From assembly GCA_946405435.1 (NCBI GenBank), contig CAMJHF010000021.1, forward strand, positions 1 through 34,250: a DNA stretch of 34,250 nucleotides, given 5' to 3'. This DNA comes from an uncultured Bacteroidales bacterium (GTDB lineage Bacteria; Bacteroidota; Bacteroidia; Bacteroidales; UBA932). Under the pieces are notes generated by a model, which was not told the origin of the DNA, made no database searches, and saw only the letters and a program-made list of their open reading frames with translations. Below, one piece after another: positions 1 to 8,959 of this stretch. Each line of letters opens with the position of its first letter. Positions within the stretch are counted from its first letter, which is position 1. A program made the position numbers and the translations under genes.

Positions 1-18
1 AAAATGGGAGGACGAATC

Positions 19-2484
19 ATGAAAAAGTTTGGCTTTATTTTCAGTGCAGCGCTGTGTGCGCTCCTTTGTGTTTCCTGCAACAAAGAACTTACTCCTGCAG
101 ATCCGGACATAAAAGATCCCGGACAATCTTCCGTTGAGAAAGTTCATATGTCCTTCACCGCCGGCATCGGCACTAAAGTTTCTCTGTCGGAAGGTGAATC
201 TTCAGTTGATATTGTATGGAGCAGCGACGACCATATCGCAGTATGGGATGGTACGGAATGGTGCGACTTTGCAGCAACGTCCGTAGATGGCAGTTCTGCG
301 GTATTCGAAGGCGAAATCACTCCTAACGATGCCTTTGCAACAAGCGATTATATTGCCGTATATCCTTTTGCCGCAATAGCTGATCCCTCACAGCAGGCTA
401 TTACTATTAAAGTCCCGGACAATCAGGTTGTTCCGGAAGGCGGGGCAGTGGATCCTTCGGCACTTGTTTCCGTAGCAACATGCAGTGCAGAGGGGCTTCT
501 GTCCTTCGAGCAAGTGTGTGCGCTGGTTAAGATTAATCTTGCCGAGCAAGACATGTCCGCCATCACCCTTGAGGGCACGGGACTTGCCGGCACGGCGACC
601 TGCGCCGCCGACGGCTCAGTCTCATCTGTCTCAGATGCAGCGGAAAAGATAACGCTGAGTGCTGCGGCAGGAACTTTTGCCGCCGGTGATTATTACATCG
701 CCGCGCTCCCCGCCACCACCACCATCAAGGTTGGCATGGTCCGCGAAAGCGACGGCTACACCGGAGTCCGTTCCACCGCTTCTCCCGTCACCCTTACCCA
801 AGGCGGCGCCAAGATATACATCAAAGACTCCGCACTGAATTTCGAGTATAATATCTATACTCCGGAGCAGCTGCTTGGATGTGCCAGTCACTGGGCTGAG
901 GCCTTTAAAGAAACTGTCAATATTTTAGCCGACCTTGATATGTCCGACATCACTTGGGGAGCAAAAAATTTTGCAGGACATATGAAAGGGAACAATCACA
1001 AGGTTTTCAATTTGTCGGTAAAAGCTAGCGAAGATCCCGGGTTCATCAGGAATCTTCTCGGCACTGTAGAGAACCTGACATTTGGTTCCTCTGACGGAAC
1101 GAACTATGATGGTGAAAGCAATTTCACAATGGATAATTCAAGTTCTGGAACGAGTTGGACCTACGCCGGTCTCTTTATTCGCATCAAAACCGGAGCGATT
1201 ATAGATAACGTCAAGAATTATATTCCACTTACTGTCACTGAAGAAACCAATGTTAAGCATAGAATTGGAGGTTTGGTGGGAACGGTCAGTGCAGCTGGAG
1301 GTAAAATATCAGATTCTGTTAATTATGGCTCAATAACCGACAAATCCACAACAATCACTACTGCAGCCGCATCTTTTATTGGCGGTATTCTTGGAGAGAT
1401 GGACCAAACAGTTACTATTGAAAATGTGGATAATCGAGGCAATATAGAATGCCATAACCGGTTTATCACAAGTATTGGTGGTATTGCAGGCAGTGTATAT
1501 GGAGGTTCATCCATCAGTTCTTGCCGCAATTATGGAAATATTGATTGCGTAGGTGATCTTCAGCTCAACGGCAATCTTTTTATTGGCGGTATCGCTGGTA
1601 ACGGAGCCTCGGACTATACCAACAAATCTATATTCACTGACTGTGAAAACCATGGGAATATAACTGTTGGAAATACATATAATAAAGCGCTGGAAGTCGG
1701 TGGATGCTTTGGCTGGACAAGAAATGCCAATTTTATCAATTGCGACAACTTCGGAAGCATTTCATCTAAGCATTATCAAGTGAACCGGCTTGGAGGTATT
1801 GTCGGTTCCGCCCATGCTGCTTCATCTTTTGTCAACTGCGACAACAGTGGTTCAGTTACCCTTGCTCAATCATCAGCCAATAATAATTGGCAAGGAATCG
1901 GAGGAGTTGCCGGGTTCTCGGAAGGCGCCGGCCCATCTTTCTCCGGTTGTACAAACAGAGGTGTAATTAATGTTGCCCTTAACTCTGGCGGATCTTCATA
2001 TTATCGCTGTGCCATAGGAGGAATTATTGGCATGCCTTATACCGCTGCTACATTGAGCAATAATGTGAACTATGCCAACGTAAGTGCGAGCAATTCACAC
2101 TCGTCCGCTCCTTATTGCTACGTTGGAGGCATCATTGGCCAGGATTCTGGCGCATCTGCAGCTTCAAGCATCTCAGGAAATGTCAATTACGGCACCATTT
2201 CCAACAATTCAGACAATTCTACATATTCCGCAGCAGGTGGACTCTATGGCAGCATTGCCGTAGCTACATCAATAAGTGGCGACAAGAACTTCGGTTCCGT
2301 CCTGGGCGTCAATGCCGGAGCTGTGGCGGGAGTAAACTCGGCAACCATCTCCGCAACTCTCTGCGATGCGGTTACTGTTAACGGGGTCGCCAAGGCTGAT
2401 GCGGCTAATGAGGCAACATGGCTGTGCCCCGCCGGCACCGGAACCATCACTCCCACCTACGTCGCCCACAGCGACAGCGAATAG
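19..2484 (+). CDS. Surface lipoprotein: fimbrillin-like N-terminus plus glycine-rich beta-helix-like repeats
   Basis: The 821-residue product starts at MKKFGF, which opens a lipoprotein signal peptide with the likely lipidated Cys at residue 20 (CVSCNKE). An upstream in-frame ATG at position 4 would place five residues before the signal, so the later start is preferred. Residues about 40-280 read like the Bacteroidales fimbrillin/Mfa-like fold (a WSSDDHIAVWDG segment, then an FEGEI strand and a YIAVYPF strand). From about residue 405 to 790 there are about ten repeats of roughly 35-45 residues built on a GGIxG turn followed by a CxNxGxI segment, similar in style to GLUG-type beta-helix repeats. 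It is inferred to be an outer-membrane-anchored, surface-exposed adhesin-like or pilus-tip-like protein. The repeat part is visibly more AT-rich than the flanking coding sequence. The ligand is unknown. Confidence 0.75.
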   Translation: MKKFGFIFSAALCALLCVSCNKELTPADPDIKDPGQSSVEKVHMSFTAGIGTKVSLSEGESSVDIVWSSDDHIAVWDGTEWCDFAATSVDGSSAVFEGEITPNDAFATSDYIAVYPFAAIADPSQQAITIKVPDNQVVPEGGAVDPSALVSVATCSAEGLLSFEQVCALVKINLAEQDMSAITLEGTGLAGTATCAADGSVSSVSDAAEKITLSAAAGTFAAGDYYIAALPATTTIKVGMVRESDGYTGVRSTASPVTLTQGGAKIYIKDSALNFEYNIYTPEQLLGCASHWAEAFKETVNILADLDMSDITWGAKNFAGHMKGNNHKVFNLSVKASEDPGFIRNLLGTVENLTFGSSDGTNYDGESNFTMDNSSSGTSWTYAGLFIRIKTGAIIDNVKNYIPLTVTEETNVKHRIGGLVGTVSAAGGKISDSVNYGSITDKSTTITTAAASFIGGILGEMDQTVTIENVDNRGNIECHNRFITSIGGIAGSVYGGSSISSCRNYGNIDCVGDLQLNGNLFIGGIAGNGASDYTNKSIFTDCENHGNITVGNTYNKALEVGGCFGWTRNANFINCDNFGSISSKHYQVNRLGGIVGSAHAASSFVNCDNSGSVTLAQSSANNNWQGIGGVAGFSEGAGPSFSGCTNRGVINVALNSGGSSYYRCAIGGIIGMPYTAATLSNNVNYANVSASNSHSSAPYCYVGGIIGQDSGASAASSISGNVNYGTISNNSDNSTYSAAGGLYGSIAVATSISGDKNFGSVLGVNAGAVAGVNSATISATLCDAVTVNGVAKADAANEATWLCPAGTGTITPTYVAHSDSE

Positions 2485-2508
2485 CAGTTGTTGGTTTTCA
2501 TAATGTTT

Positions 2509-2565
2509 CTTCGGCCCGGGGGTGAACGTGAAGGTTCCTGCCGGGCCGAAGTTATTTATATTTAT
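2509..2565. terminator. Bidirectional intrinsic terminator between convergent genes
   Basis: An 11-bp perfect inverted repeat (CTTCGGCCCGG at 2509-2519 with CCGGGCCGAAG at 2541-2551) is followed on the plus strand by a T-rich tract. It sits between the stop of the surface lipoprotein gene and the stop of def, as expected for a shared terminator of convergent genes. Confidence 0.75.
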
Positions 2566-2596
2566 TCGGATCACTCAGTGTCCGCGCGGCCGGAGG

Positions 2597-3151
2597 CTAC
2601 TTCACTTTGGAATTGTAGCGCGTGGCGACTTTGCCGTGGGAGATGCCGACCAGTTTCTTGGCTATCATCTTGCGGCGGATGGGGGCGACGAGGTCGGTGA
2701 AGAGGACACCGTCCAGGTGGGACATCTCGTGCTGGACCATACGGGCGGCAAACTTGTCGAAGGTCTCGACATGCTCCTGGAAATCTTCGCCCCAGTAGCG
2801 CAGTTTGACGGAGGAAGGACGGCGGACGCTGCAGTAGACTCCGGGGATGCTGAGGCAGCCCTCTTCGTACTCGATCTGTTCGGGACTCTCCTCGAGCACC
2901 TCGGGATTGATTATGGTGCGACGGAAGCCTTTGAGATATGGATAGACGTCCTGCATGACGTCTCCGTCCACAATCAGTACCCTCAGGCTCACGCCTATCT
3001 GGGGGGCCGCAAGACCGCAGCCCTCGGAACGTTCAAGGGTATCTTTAAGATCTACAATAAGTTGCGTTAGTTCGTCACGCTTGCTCAAATCGGCCTCTGC
3101 GGCCCTGGTGCGGAGCACTTCCGAGCCGTACAAATATATTGGCTGTATCAT
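2597..3151 (-). CDS. def: Peptide deformylase
   Basis: This 184-residue protein removes the N-terminal formyl group from nascent polypeptides in the cytoplasm. All three family motifs are present: GCGLAAPQ at residues 44-51, EGCLS at 97-101 (the Cys is a metal ligand) and HEMSH at 141-145 (two His ligands and the catalytic Glu). The length is normal for the family. The start codon overlaps the stop of ruvX by four bases (3148-3151), so the two genes are probably translationally coupled. Nothing is odd about it, and the identification is secure. Confidence 0.96.
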   Translation of the reverse strand: MIQPIYLYGSEVLRTRAAEADLSKRDELTQLIVDLKDTLERSEGCGLAAPQIGVSLRVLIVDGDVMQDVYPYLKGFRRTIINPEVLEESPEQIEYEEGCLSIPGVYCSVRRPSSVKLRYWGEDFQEHVETFDKFAARMVQHEMSHLDGVLFTDLVAPIRRKMIAKKLVGISHGKVATRYNSKVK

Positions 3152-3561
3152 TTTTTCTTGTCGAGGTATGCCTGCAGTATTATCGCAGCACTGATTTTAT
3201 CAACGGAATTCTTGTCGCGGCGCTGGCTCTTCTTCATGCCGCCGTCTATCATGGCCCGATGCGCAAGAACGGAGGTAAAGCGCTCATCTTCAATGGCTAC
3301 CGGCACATCGGGGAAAGCCTTTTGCAGCCGCACAAGGAACTTGTCCACGTCGGGTGCGGCCTGGGCGTGGGAACCGTCCAGATTGAGCGGATAGCCCACT
3401 ACAAATTTGGATATGGGCTCCCTCAGAGTGTAACTTTGAAGATAATCTATTATCTTTGCAGAAGGTACGGTTTCGACCGGAGAGGCAAAGATGCCCAGGG
3501 GATCGCTTTGCGCAACCCCTACGCGTGCACTTCCGTAGTCTATTCCGATTATCCGTTCCAT
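3148..3561 (-). CDS. ruvX: Putative pre-16S rRNA nuclease / Holliday junction resolvase-like YqgF (RuvX)
   Basis: This 137-residue protein has an RNase H-like fold. The N-terminal strand IGIDYGSARVGVA carries the first catalytic Asp, the middle has the VVGYPLNLDG segment, then IEDERFTS, and the C-terminal DKISAAIILQAYLD helix carries the last acidic residue. All are typical of the YqgF/RuvX family, implicated in 16S rRNA 5'-end maturation and in some reports in Holliday-junction cleavage. It is the upstream gene of a two-gene unit with def. The start lies only a few bases downstream of a TAAATTTG -7 box on the minus strand, so the mRNA leader is very short. Confidence 0.93.
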   Translation of the reverse strand: MERIIGIDYGSARVGVAQSDPLGIFASPVETVPSAKIIDYLQSYTLREPISKFVVGYPLNLDGSHAQAAPDVDKFLVRLQKAFPDVPVAIEDERFTSVLAHRAMIDGGMKKSQRRDKNSVDKISAAIILQAYLDKKK

Positions 3562-3568
3562 GGAACCG

Positions 3569-3576
3569 CAAATTTA
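3569..3576 (-). promoter_or_regulatory. Bacteroidota-type -7 box upstream of ruvX-def
   Basis: Reading the minus strand, TAAATTTG matches the Bacteroidota -7 consensus TAnnTTTG and lies 7 bases before the ruvX ATG. A clear -33 TTTG is not seen; a T-run lies at about the right distance. Confidence 0.45.
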
Positions 3577-3586
3577 GCAATTAATT

Positions 3587-3958
3587 ATGGGGAAAAAAAA
3601 TCCTAAGGCCTACCGCCTGAGCATCATAGAGGATGACTCCCACCGCATGATACGCTCCGTGCGCATCACCCCTCTGGGCATTGTACTCACCGGCATCACC
3701 ACTTTCGTAGTGGTATTAGGGGCGCTTTACGCACTCATAGCATTTACCCCCCTGCGTACCACCATCCCGGGATACCCCGACGCACACTTCCGCAGGGAAG
3801 CCGTCAACAATGCCATAAAAATCGACTCGCTCGAGAGCGCAATCACACGCTGGAAGCTCTATTCCGAGAATCTGTCCCGCGTGCTCTCCGGCGACTCTAC
3901 CATCAACATAGACAGCCTCCTCGTGGCGCGTGAGGCCGCCGATTCCCTTTCGAAATGA
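3587..3958 (+). CDS. Single-pass membrane protein resembling the N-terminal part of Bacteroidota M23 peptidases
   Basis: This 123-residue protein has a cytoplasmic N-terminus rich in charge, one membrane helix at about residues 29-51, the segment FTPLRTTIPGYPD right after it, and a short periplasmic helical region. That membrane-plus-PGY layout is what I recall from the N-terminal part of a Bacteroidota M23 (murein endopeptidase) family, but here the protein ends before any peptidase domain. The stop codon overlaps the dxr start by four bases (ATGA, 3955-3958), so the reading frame is closed cleanly rather than broken by a visible frameshift. It could be a genuinely short form or the remnant of a longer gene. 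Function unknown; envelope role inferred. Confidence 0.7.
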   Translation: MGKKNPKAYRLSIIEDDSHRMIRSVRITPLGIVLTGITTFVVVLGALYALIAFTPLRTTIPGYPDAHFRREAVNNAIKIDSLESAITRWKLYSENLSRVLSGDSTINIDSLLVAREAADSLSK

Positions 3959-5109
3959 AAAAAAGAAGGATAGCGATCCTGGGCTCCACCGGCTCCATCG
4001 GCACCCAGACACTGGATGTCATCCGCCAGCACCCCGACATGTTCGAGGTGCAGATGATTTCCGCCAACAACAATGTCGAACTACTTGCAGCACAGGCACT
4101 TGAATTCAATGCAGCGCATGTGGTCATCTGCAATGAAGCAAAATATGACGCCCTGTGCAAGGCCCTCGAAGGCAGCGACTCCCACACCTGGACCGGAATT
4201 GACAGCCTGTGTTCGCTGGTGCAGTCGGACTCCGTGGACATAGTCGTCGGGGCCATGGTCGGTTTCAGCGGACTGCGCCCCACCCTGGCTGCGCTGGAGG
4301 CCGGAAAGATAGTAGCCCTTGCCAACAAAGAGACTCTGGTGGCCGCAGGAGCGCTGGTCACCCGCACCATGCGCGAGCACGGAGCGGTCATACTCCCCGT
4401 GGACTCGGAGCACTCCGCCATCTTCCAGTGCCTGCTGGGAGCAGAGGGCAATGCCGTAGAAAAGATTCATCTCACCGCTTCCGGAGGGCCTTTCCGCACT
4501 TGGGACAAGCGGCGCATAAGCGGAGCCACAGCCGCCGACGCCCTCAAGCACCCCAACTGGGACATGGGCGCAAAGGTGACCATCGATTCCGCCACCATGA
4601 TGAACAAGGGATTCGAAGTCATCGAGGCCCGCTGGCTCTTTGACATAAAACCGCGCGACATCCGCGTGGTAGTGCATCCAGAGTCCATCATCCACTCCAT
4701 GGTGGAGTTCGAGGACGGGGCCGTCATAGCCCAGCTGGGCTGTCCGGACATGCGCGAGCCGATAGGCCTGGCCCTTGCCTTCCCCGCCCGCATAAGCGTG
4801 GGCAACAAAAAACTGGACTTCGCAAGCCTCGGAAGCCTGCACTTCGAGGCGCCCGACACGGACCGTTTCCCCAACCTGCGCCTTGCCTACGAGGCCATAG
4901 AACGCGGAGGCAATGCTCCCTGCGCCCTCAACGCCGCAAACGAAGTGGCCGTGGCCGCCTACCTCCGCGGCCAAATCGGCTTCTACGACATATCGAGAAT
5001 CAACGAAAAGTGCCTTCTCGGCCTGAATTTTGTAGCTGAGCCTTCGCTTGAAGATATATTCGAAACGAACGCAGAAGTTGCACGGATAGCCGATGGTTGC
5101 ATTAATTAA
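3955..5109 (+). CDS. dxr: 1-deoxy-D-xylulose 5-phosphate reductoisomerase
   Basis: This 384-residue cytoplasmic enzyme makes 2-C-methyl-D-erythritol 4-phosphate from DXP with NADPH and a divalent metal, the committed step of the MEP isoprenoid pathway. Visible landmarks are the nucleotide-binding GSTGSIG at residues 10-16, ANKETLV, the metal/substrate region VDSEHSAIFQ, the ASGGPF loop, and KVTIDSATMMNKGFE. The length is normal. The gene overlaps the preceding short membrane-protein gene by four bases and the following rseP by 17 bases, so translation of the cluster is probably coupled. Confidence 0.97.
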   Translation: MKKRRIAILGSTGSIGTQTLDVIRQHPDMFEVQMISANNNVELLAAQALEFNAAHVVICNEAKYDALCKALEGSDSHTWTGIDSLCSLVQSDSVDIVVGAMVGFSGLRPTLAALEAGKIVALANKETLVAAGALVTRTMREHGAVILPVDSEHSAIFQCLLGAEGNAVEKIHLTASGGPFRTWDKRRISGATAADALKHPNWDMGAKVTIDSATMMNKGFEVIEARWLFDIKPRDIRVVVHPESIIHSMVEFEDGAVIAQLGCPDMREPIGLALAFPARISVGNKKLDFASLGSLHFEAPDTDRFPNLRLAYEAIERGGNAPCALNAANEVAVAAYLRGQIGFYDISRINEKCLLGLNFVAEPSLEDIFETNAEVARIADGCIN

Positions 5110-6394
5110 GACTCTCCAAGTCATACTCGCCCTCTCGATACTCATAATCATCCATGAGTTCGGGCATTTCATGTGGGCGCGCATATTTGGCATCAAGGTA
5201 GAAAAGTTCTATCTGTTCTTTGACGTAGGCGGAAAGGCCATAGCAAAATGGCACTGGGGCGGTACTGAGTTCGGCATCGGCTGGATTCCCTTCGGAGGCT
5301 ACTGCAAGATTGCCGGCATGGTGGACGAGTCCATGGACCTCGACCAGTTGAAAAAAGAGCCTCAGAGTTGGGAATTCCGCAGCAAGCCTGCCTGGCAGCG
5401 GCTTTTGGTGATGGCCGGAGGCGTGCTCAACAATTTCATCTTCGCAATATTCGCGTACTGCCTCATCGCAGGAATCTGGGGCGAGGCGTTCATCGACAAC
5501 CGCGACGCCAGGATAGCTCCCAACGAGCTGGCGCAGGAGATGGGCTTCCGCCTTGGCGACCACATCATCAGCTTCGATGACTACGAACCCACCAACTTCG
5601 GTATGCTCCAGGCCGACCTGGCAAGACGCAACGTGCGCACAGCCAAGCTTCTGCGGGGCACCGACACCTTGGACCTTTACATCGACCAGGCTTACATAGG
5701 CGACGTGCTCAACAGTCCGGGGATGTTCGACCTTGCGGTTCCTTTCGTGGTGGACTCAATGCGCACAGGCTCTGGCAACGAGCACTGCGGCCTCACCGCC
5801 GGTGACCGCGTAATAGCCTTTGAAGGCCATCCTGTGACATATATCCAGGATGCCCGTGAGGTTCTTGCAAACCTGAAAAGCACCACCGCCGAGGCCCTGG
5901 CCGTTCGCGGTGCCGACACTCTGGCGCTCCCCGTCAAGGTTGACAGCCTCGGGCAGATCGGCGTATTCCTTCAGCTTCCGCAGATTGAGAGGCGGCAGTA
6001 TACCGCCCTCGAGGCAATTCCGGCAGGTTTCCGTCTTACCTGGGACACCATAAGCGGCTACGTACGCGACCTCGGGCTCCTCGCCCGTCCGTCCACCGGG
6101 GCATATAAGTCCGTTGGCAGTTTCATAGCCATAGGGCAGGTATTCCCTTCCACCTGGGACTGGTACCGGTTCCTAAGCATCCTGGCCCTGCTGTCGGTCA
6201 TGCTCGGAATCATGAACCTGCTGCCCATTCCGGCGCTGGACGGTGGCCACATCCTCTTCACTTTGTATGAGATGATAACGGGACGCAAGCCCAGCGACAA
6301 GTTCCTGATTGTGATGCAGATCATAGGCATGATACTGCTGCTCGGCTTGATGATACTGGCGTTCGGTAACGACATAATACGACTAATCAGATAG
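5093..6394 (+). CDS. rseP: RIP metalloprotease RseP (site-2 protease)
   Basis: This 433-residue inner-membrane zinc protease cleaves substrates within the membrane, classically anti-sigma factors and signal-peptide remnants. The HEFGH zinc motif is at residues 21-25 inside the first membrane helix, the central part holds PDZ-like periplasmic segments (about residues 120-290), and the NLLPIPALDGGH motif lies near residues 374-388 in a C-terminal membrane helix. The chosen start gives the usual short stretch before HExxH and overlaps dxr by 17 bases. dxr-rseP adjacency is common in Bacteroidota. The next gene begins two bases after the stop. Confidence 0.95.
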   Translation: MVALIKTLQVILALSILIIIHEFGHFMWARIFGIKVEKFYLFFDVGGKAIAKWHWGGTEFGIGWIPFGGYCKIAGMVDESMDLDQLKKEPQSWEFRSKPAWQRLLVMAGGVLNNFIFAIFAYCLIAGIWGEAFIDNRDARIAPNELAQEMGFRLGDHIISFDDYEPTNFGMLQADLARRNVRTAKLLRGTDTLDLYIDQAYIGDVLNSPGMFDLAVPFVVDSMRTGSGNEHCGLTAGDRVIAFEGHPVTYIQDAREVLANLKSTTAEALAVRGADTLALPVKVDSLGQIGVFLQLPQIERRQYTALEAIPAGFRLTWDTISGYVRDLGLLARPSTGAYKSVGSFIAIGQVFPSTWDWYRFLSILALLSVMLGIMNLLPIPALDGGHILFTLYEMITGRKPSDKFLIVMQIIGMILLLGLMILAFGNDIIRLIR

Positions 6395-6396
6395 TT

Positions 6397-7371
6397 ATGA
6401 AAAAGATATTGCTAATTCTTTCGGCCGTACTGGCCCTGGCCTCCTGCAAGAACACCAAGGCGCTGCTGCCCAATGTTAGCGGCAAGGCAGGCGAAATCAT
6501 CGTAGTAATAGAAAAGGCCGACTGGGAAGGCGCTCTCGGCACGCAGGTACGCGACCTGCTGGCATGCGACTGCCCGTACCTGGCCCAGAAAGAGCCTCTG
6601 TACACTCTTGTGAACGTGCCGCCGGGAAGTTTCGGCGACCTGTTCAAAGTGCATCGCAACATCCTGTATTTCAACATCAACCCGCAGATGGACAGTACCG
6701 CCGTCAAGTATCGCAGCGACGTGTGGGCGGCCCCCCAGTGCCTGGTGCAGGTGAATGCTCCCACCTCCGAGAAGGCCTCGGAACTGCTGGCGGACAACGG
6801 CAGCAAAATAGTAAGCTTCGTGGAGCAGGCGGAGCGCGACCGCGTAATCCGCAACTCCATACGCTACGAAGAGCGCGAAATCGCCCCCAAAGTGTCTGAA
6901 GTATTCGGCGGCTCGCCCCACTTCCCCACCGGCTACAAACTCAAGAAACTTACCTCCGACTTCGGCTGGATAGCCGACGAGAAGCAATACACCATGCAGG
7001 GTGTGCTCATCTACAAGTATCCCGTTGCCGGTAATGACCTCACATTGAACAAGATAATCGCCCGCCGCAATGCTATCCTCAAGGACAACGTGCCCGGCAT
7101 GTTCGAGAATACCTGGATGACAACCGGCACTTACATGCCCCCGACCCTCGAGTTCATACGTTTCCGCGGCCGCGATTTTGCACAGGTACGCGGCTTGTGG
7201 GAAGTGGAGAACGACTACATGGGCGGTCCGTTCGTGTCGCACTCGTTCTATTCCCCTGACGGGTCGGAGATTATCTGCGCCGAGGCCTTCGTATACGCGC
7301 CAAAATACGACAAACGGCAGTACCTCAGGCAGGTAGAGTCCATACTCTTCTCCTGGGAGTGGGCTAAATAA
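6397..7371 (+). CDS. DUF4837 family lipoprotein
   Basis: This 324-residue product has a lipoprotein signal (MKKILLILSAVLALASC, lipidated Cys at about 17). The body matches the DUF4837 style: an early GKAGEIIVVIEKADW strand, then LFKVHRNI, and a late FVYAPKYDKRQYLRQVE segment. The family is largely confined to Bacteroidota and often sits beside rseP/dxr; its function is unknown. The gene starts two bases after the rseP stop, so it belongs to the same transcription unit, which suggests an envelope role. The stop abuts the stop of the convergent barrel-protein gene with no intergenic base. Confidence 0.85.
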   Translation: MKKILLILSAVLALASCKNTKALLPNVSGKAGEIIVVIEKADWEGALGTQVRDLLACDCPYLAQKEPLYTLVNVPPGSFGDLFKVHRNILYFNINPQMDSTAVKYRSDVWAAPQCLVQVNAPTSEKASELLADNGSKIVSFVEQAERDRVIRNSIRYEEREIAPKVSEVFGGSPHFPTGYKLKKLTSDFGWIADEKQYTMQGVLIYKYPVAGNDLTLNKIIARRNAILKDNVPGMFENTWMTTGTYMPPTLEFIRFRGRDFAQVRGLWEVENDYMGGPFVSHSFYSPDGSEIICAEAFVYAPKYDKRQYLRQVESILFSWEWAK

Positions 7372-8955
7372 TCAGAAATTGCACCCCAGCGTTATCAGCG
7401 CCGTGTTGCGGAAGCGCCCGCCAAGATATTGCGGATCCTGCAGCATGGCGCTGAAACTGTCTGACAGTTCCATATAGGGTATCAGCCTGGCAGAAACCAC
7501 ATAGGAGTAGCGGAACCCGGCACGGGCTCCGGCGGCTGACGCCGTGTCGTATTCGAACTGACGGTAAAGATAATCGTCGAAACTGATGTAGCCGGAACTT
7601 GCACCGGGCACTAGTGTCGCGTCTTCTTTAGGGGTTCCGAAGCCCGTCCGGAAACTTCCGGAGAGGCTGATTGTAAACACGGACCGTCTGGAGTAAAAGC
7701 TCTTGTCGGCGAACACTTCTGCCTTAAGCGACTCGGTATCCGAATGCCGCGTGAAAGGATACAAGACGGCGCTGCTGACGAGCATGCTGCCGGAAAGAGA
7801 TGCGCCGGCGGTAAAATCCGGCATATAACGTTCCATGCCCTTGCTGAACACATAGGACAATCCTGCAGAGGCTAGATGCCGGTCGGAAATATGGTTCTGT
7901 CCAGAATACTCCACACGGGTATTCTGACCGACCGGAGTTACATAGCTGAACACATTCTCGTTATTTCCAAGCAGTTCATAATCAATGTCCAGTGACAACT
8001 TGTGGAGGGCGTCTCCGCGCCGTTTTACAAATTTGCCGCGGTAGCTTGCTTCCAGCCCGGAGAATTCGAAGAATATGGCCGTAGAAGAGGCCTTCCCTCC
8101 CCAGGTCCCTTTGCGGTACAAGACATCCAGTTCGTTGACGATGCCGCAACCGGCAAACTGCAGTCCCAGGCCGAAGAAATCATTCTGCATGGGGCGGGGG
8201 TTGGTCAGCGATATGTAATTATAGTCGCCCGTAAGTTCCGCGATGGTGCCGAGAAATCCTCCTTTATCGGCATAGATGAAATACTGCTTGTCGGTGGTGC
8301 CATATATACCGCTGCGCACCTGCTCGATTGTGTTTCTGTAAAGCAGGGTCAGTCCAAGCATCAGACTGTCCGACGGCCGGAAGCTCACTCCGGCCTTAAG
8401 ATTCATGTCCATCCAGACATTGCTGAAGCGGGGGTCCTTTATCTTGGTTTGGTCGGCGGACACATAGTCAAGGCTGATTCCGGCGGACCATTTGTCGCTG
8501 AAACGGTATGATGCGGCGCCCAGCATGGAGTACGTTTCCTTGTTTTTGCGGCCGAGAGTCAGAGTGTTGCTTTCGAGAAACGAGACGGGATTATAAATCG
8601 GCTCCATAAGCACGGGACCGCCCATCTTGTCCCCGGAAAAGTAAGACCAGGACAGCCGGCCACGGAAACTGATGCGGTCGGAGATGCTTATGTATGACTC
8701 GGTATGGGCTGCGGTACGGTAGCTGTCGGGCGAGTCTTCAAGTGAGAGAAACGCTCCGTCGTCTTTGCGGAAAGACAGTTCCGCCATGGAAATATGCCCC
8801 TTGAAAGCGGAAATCGCAGCCGGATTGGATACCATGAACATCGGATCGGAGCCAACCCGGAAGTAAAAATCACGACATGGTTCCTGCTCCTGGGCGGCAG
8901 CGGCAAAGCCGGCGGCCAGGATGCAGAAAGAAACTGTCAGGCTGCGTAATTTCAT
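7372..8955 (-). CDS. DUF6850-like outer-membrane beta-barrel protein
   Basis: This 527-residue protein has a signal peptide (about residues 1-21, ending at AAAAQEQ, not a lipobox) and a long series of alternating amphipathic strands with Tyr/Phe/Trp girdles. It ends in an aromatic residue (TLGCNF), as expected of an outer-membrane barrel. The early segment with FYFRVGSDPMFMVSNPAAI resembles the Bacteroidota family I know as DUF6850, usually encoded with a DUF4876 protein and a TonB-dependent receptor. It is the last gene of the three-gene minus-strand unit, four bases after the DUF4876 gene. The family name is recalled, not searched. The substrate is unknown. Confidence 0.7.
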   Translation of the reverse strand: MKLRSLTVSFCILAAGFAAAAQEQEPCRDFYFRVGSDPMFMVSNPAAISAFKGHISMAELSFRKDDGAFLSLEDSPDSYRTAAHTESYISISDRISFRGRLSWSYFSGDKMGGPVLMEPIYNPVSFLESNTLTLGRKNKETYSMLGAASYRFSDKWSAGISLDYVSADQTKIKDPRFSNVWMDMNLKAGVSFRPSDSLMLGLTLLYRNTIEQVRSGIYGTTDKQYFIYADKGGFLGTIAELTGDYNYISLTNPRPMQNDFFGLGLQFAGCGIVNELDVLYRKGTWGGKASSTAIFFEFSGLEASYRGKFVKRRGDALHKLSLDIDYELLGNNENVFSYVTPVGQNTRVEYSGQNHISDRHLASAGLSYVFSKGMERYMPDFTAGASLSGSMLVSSAVLYPFTRHSDTESLKAEVFADKSFYSRRSVFTISLSGSFRTGFGTPKEDATLVPGASSGYISFDDYLYRQFEYDTASAAGARAGFRYSYVVSARLIPYMELSDSFSAMLQDPQYLGGRFRNTALITLGCNF

Positions 8956-8959
8956 TTAT

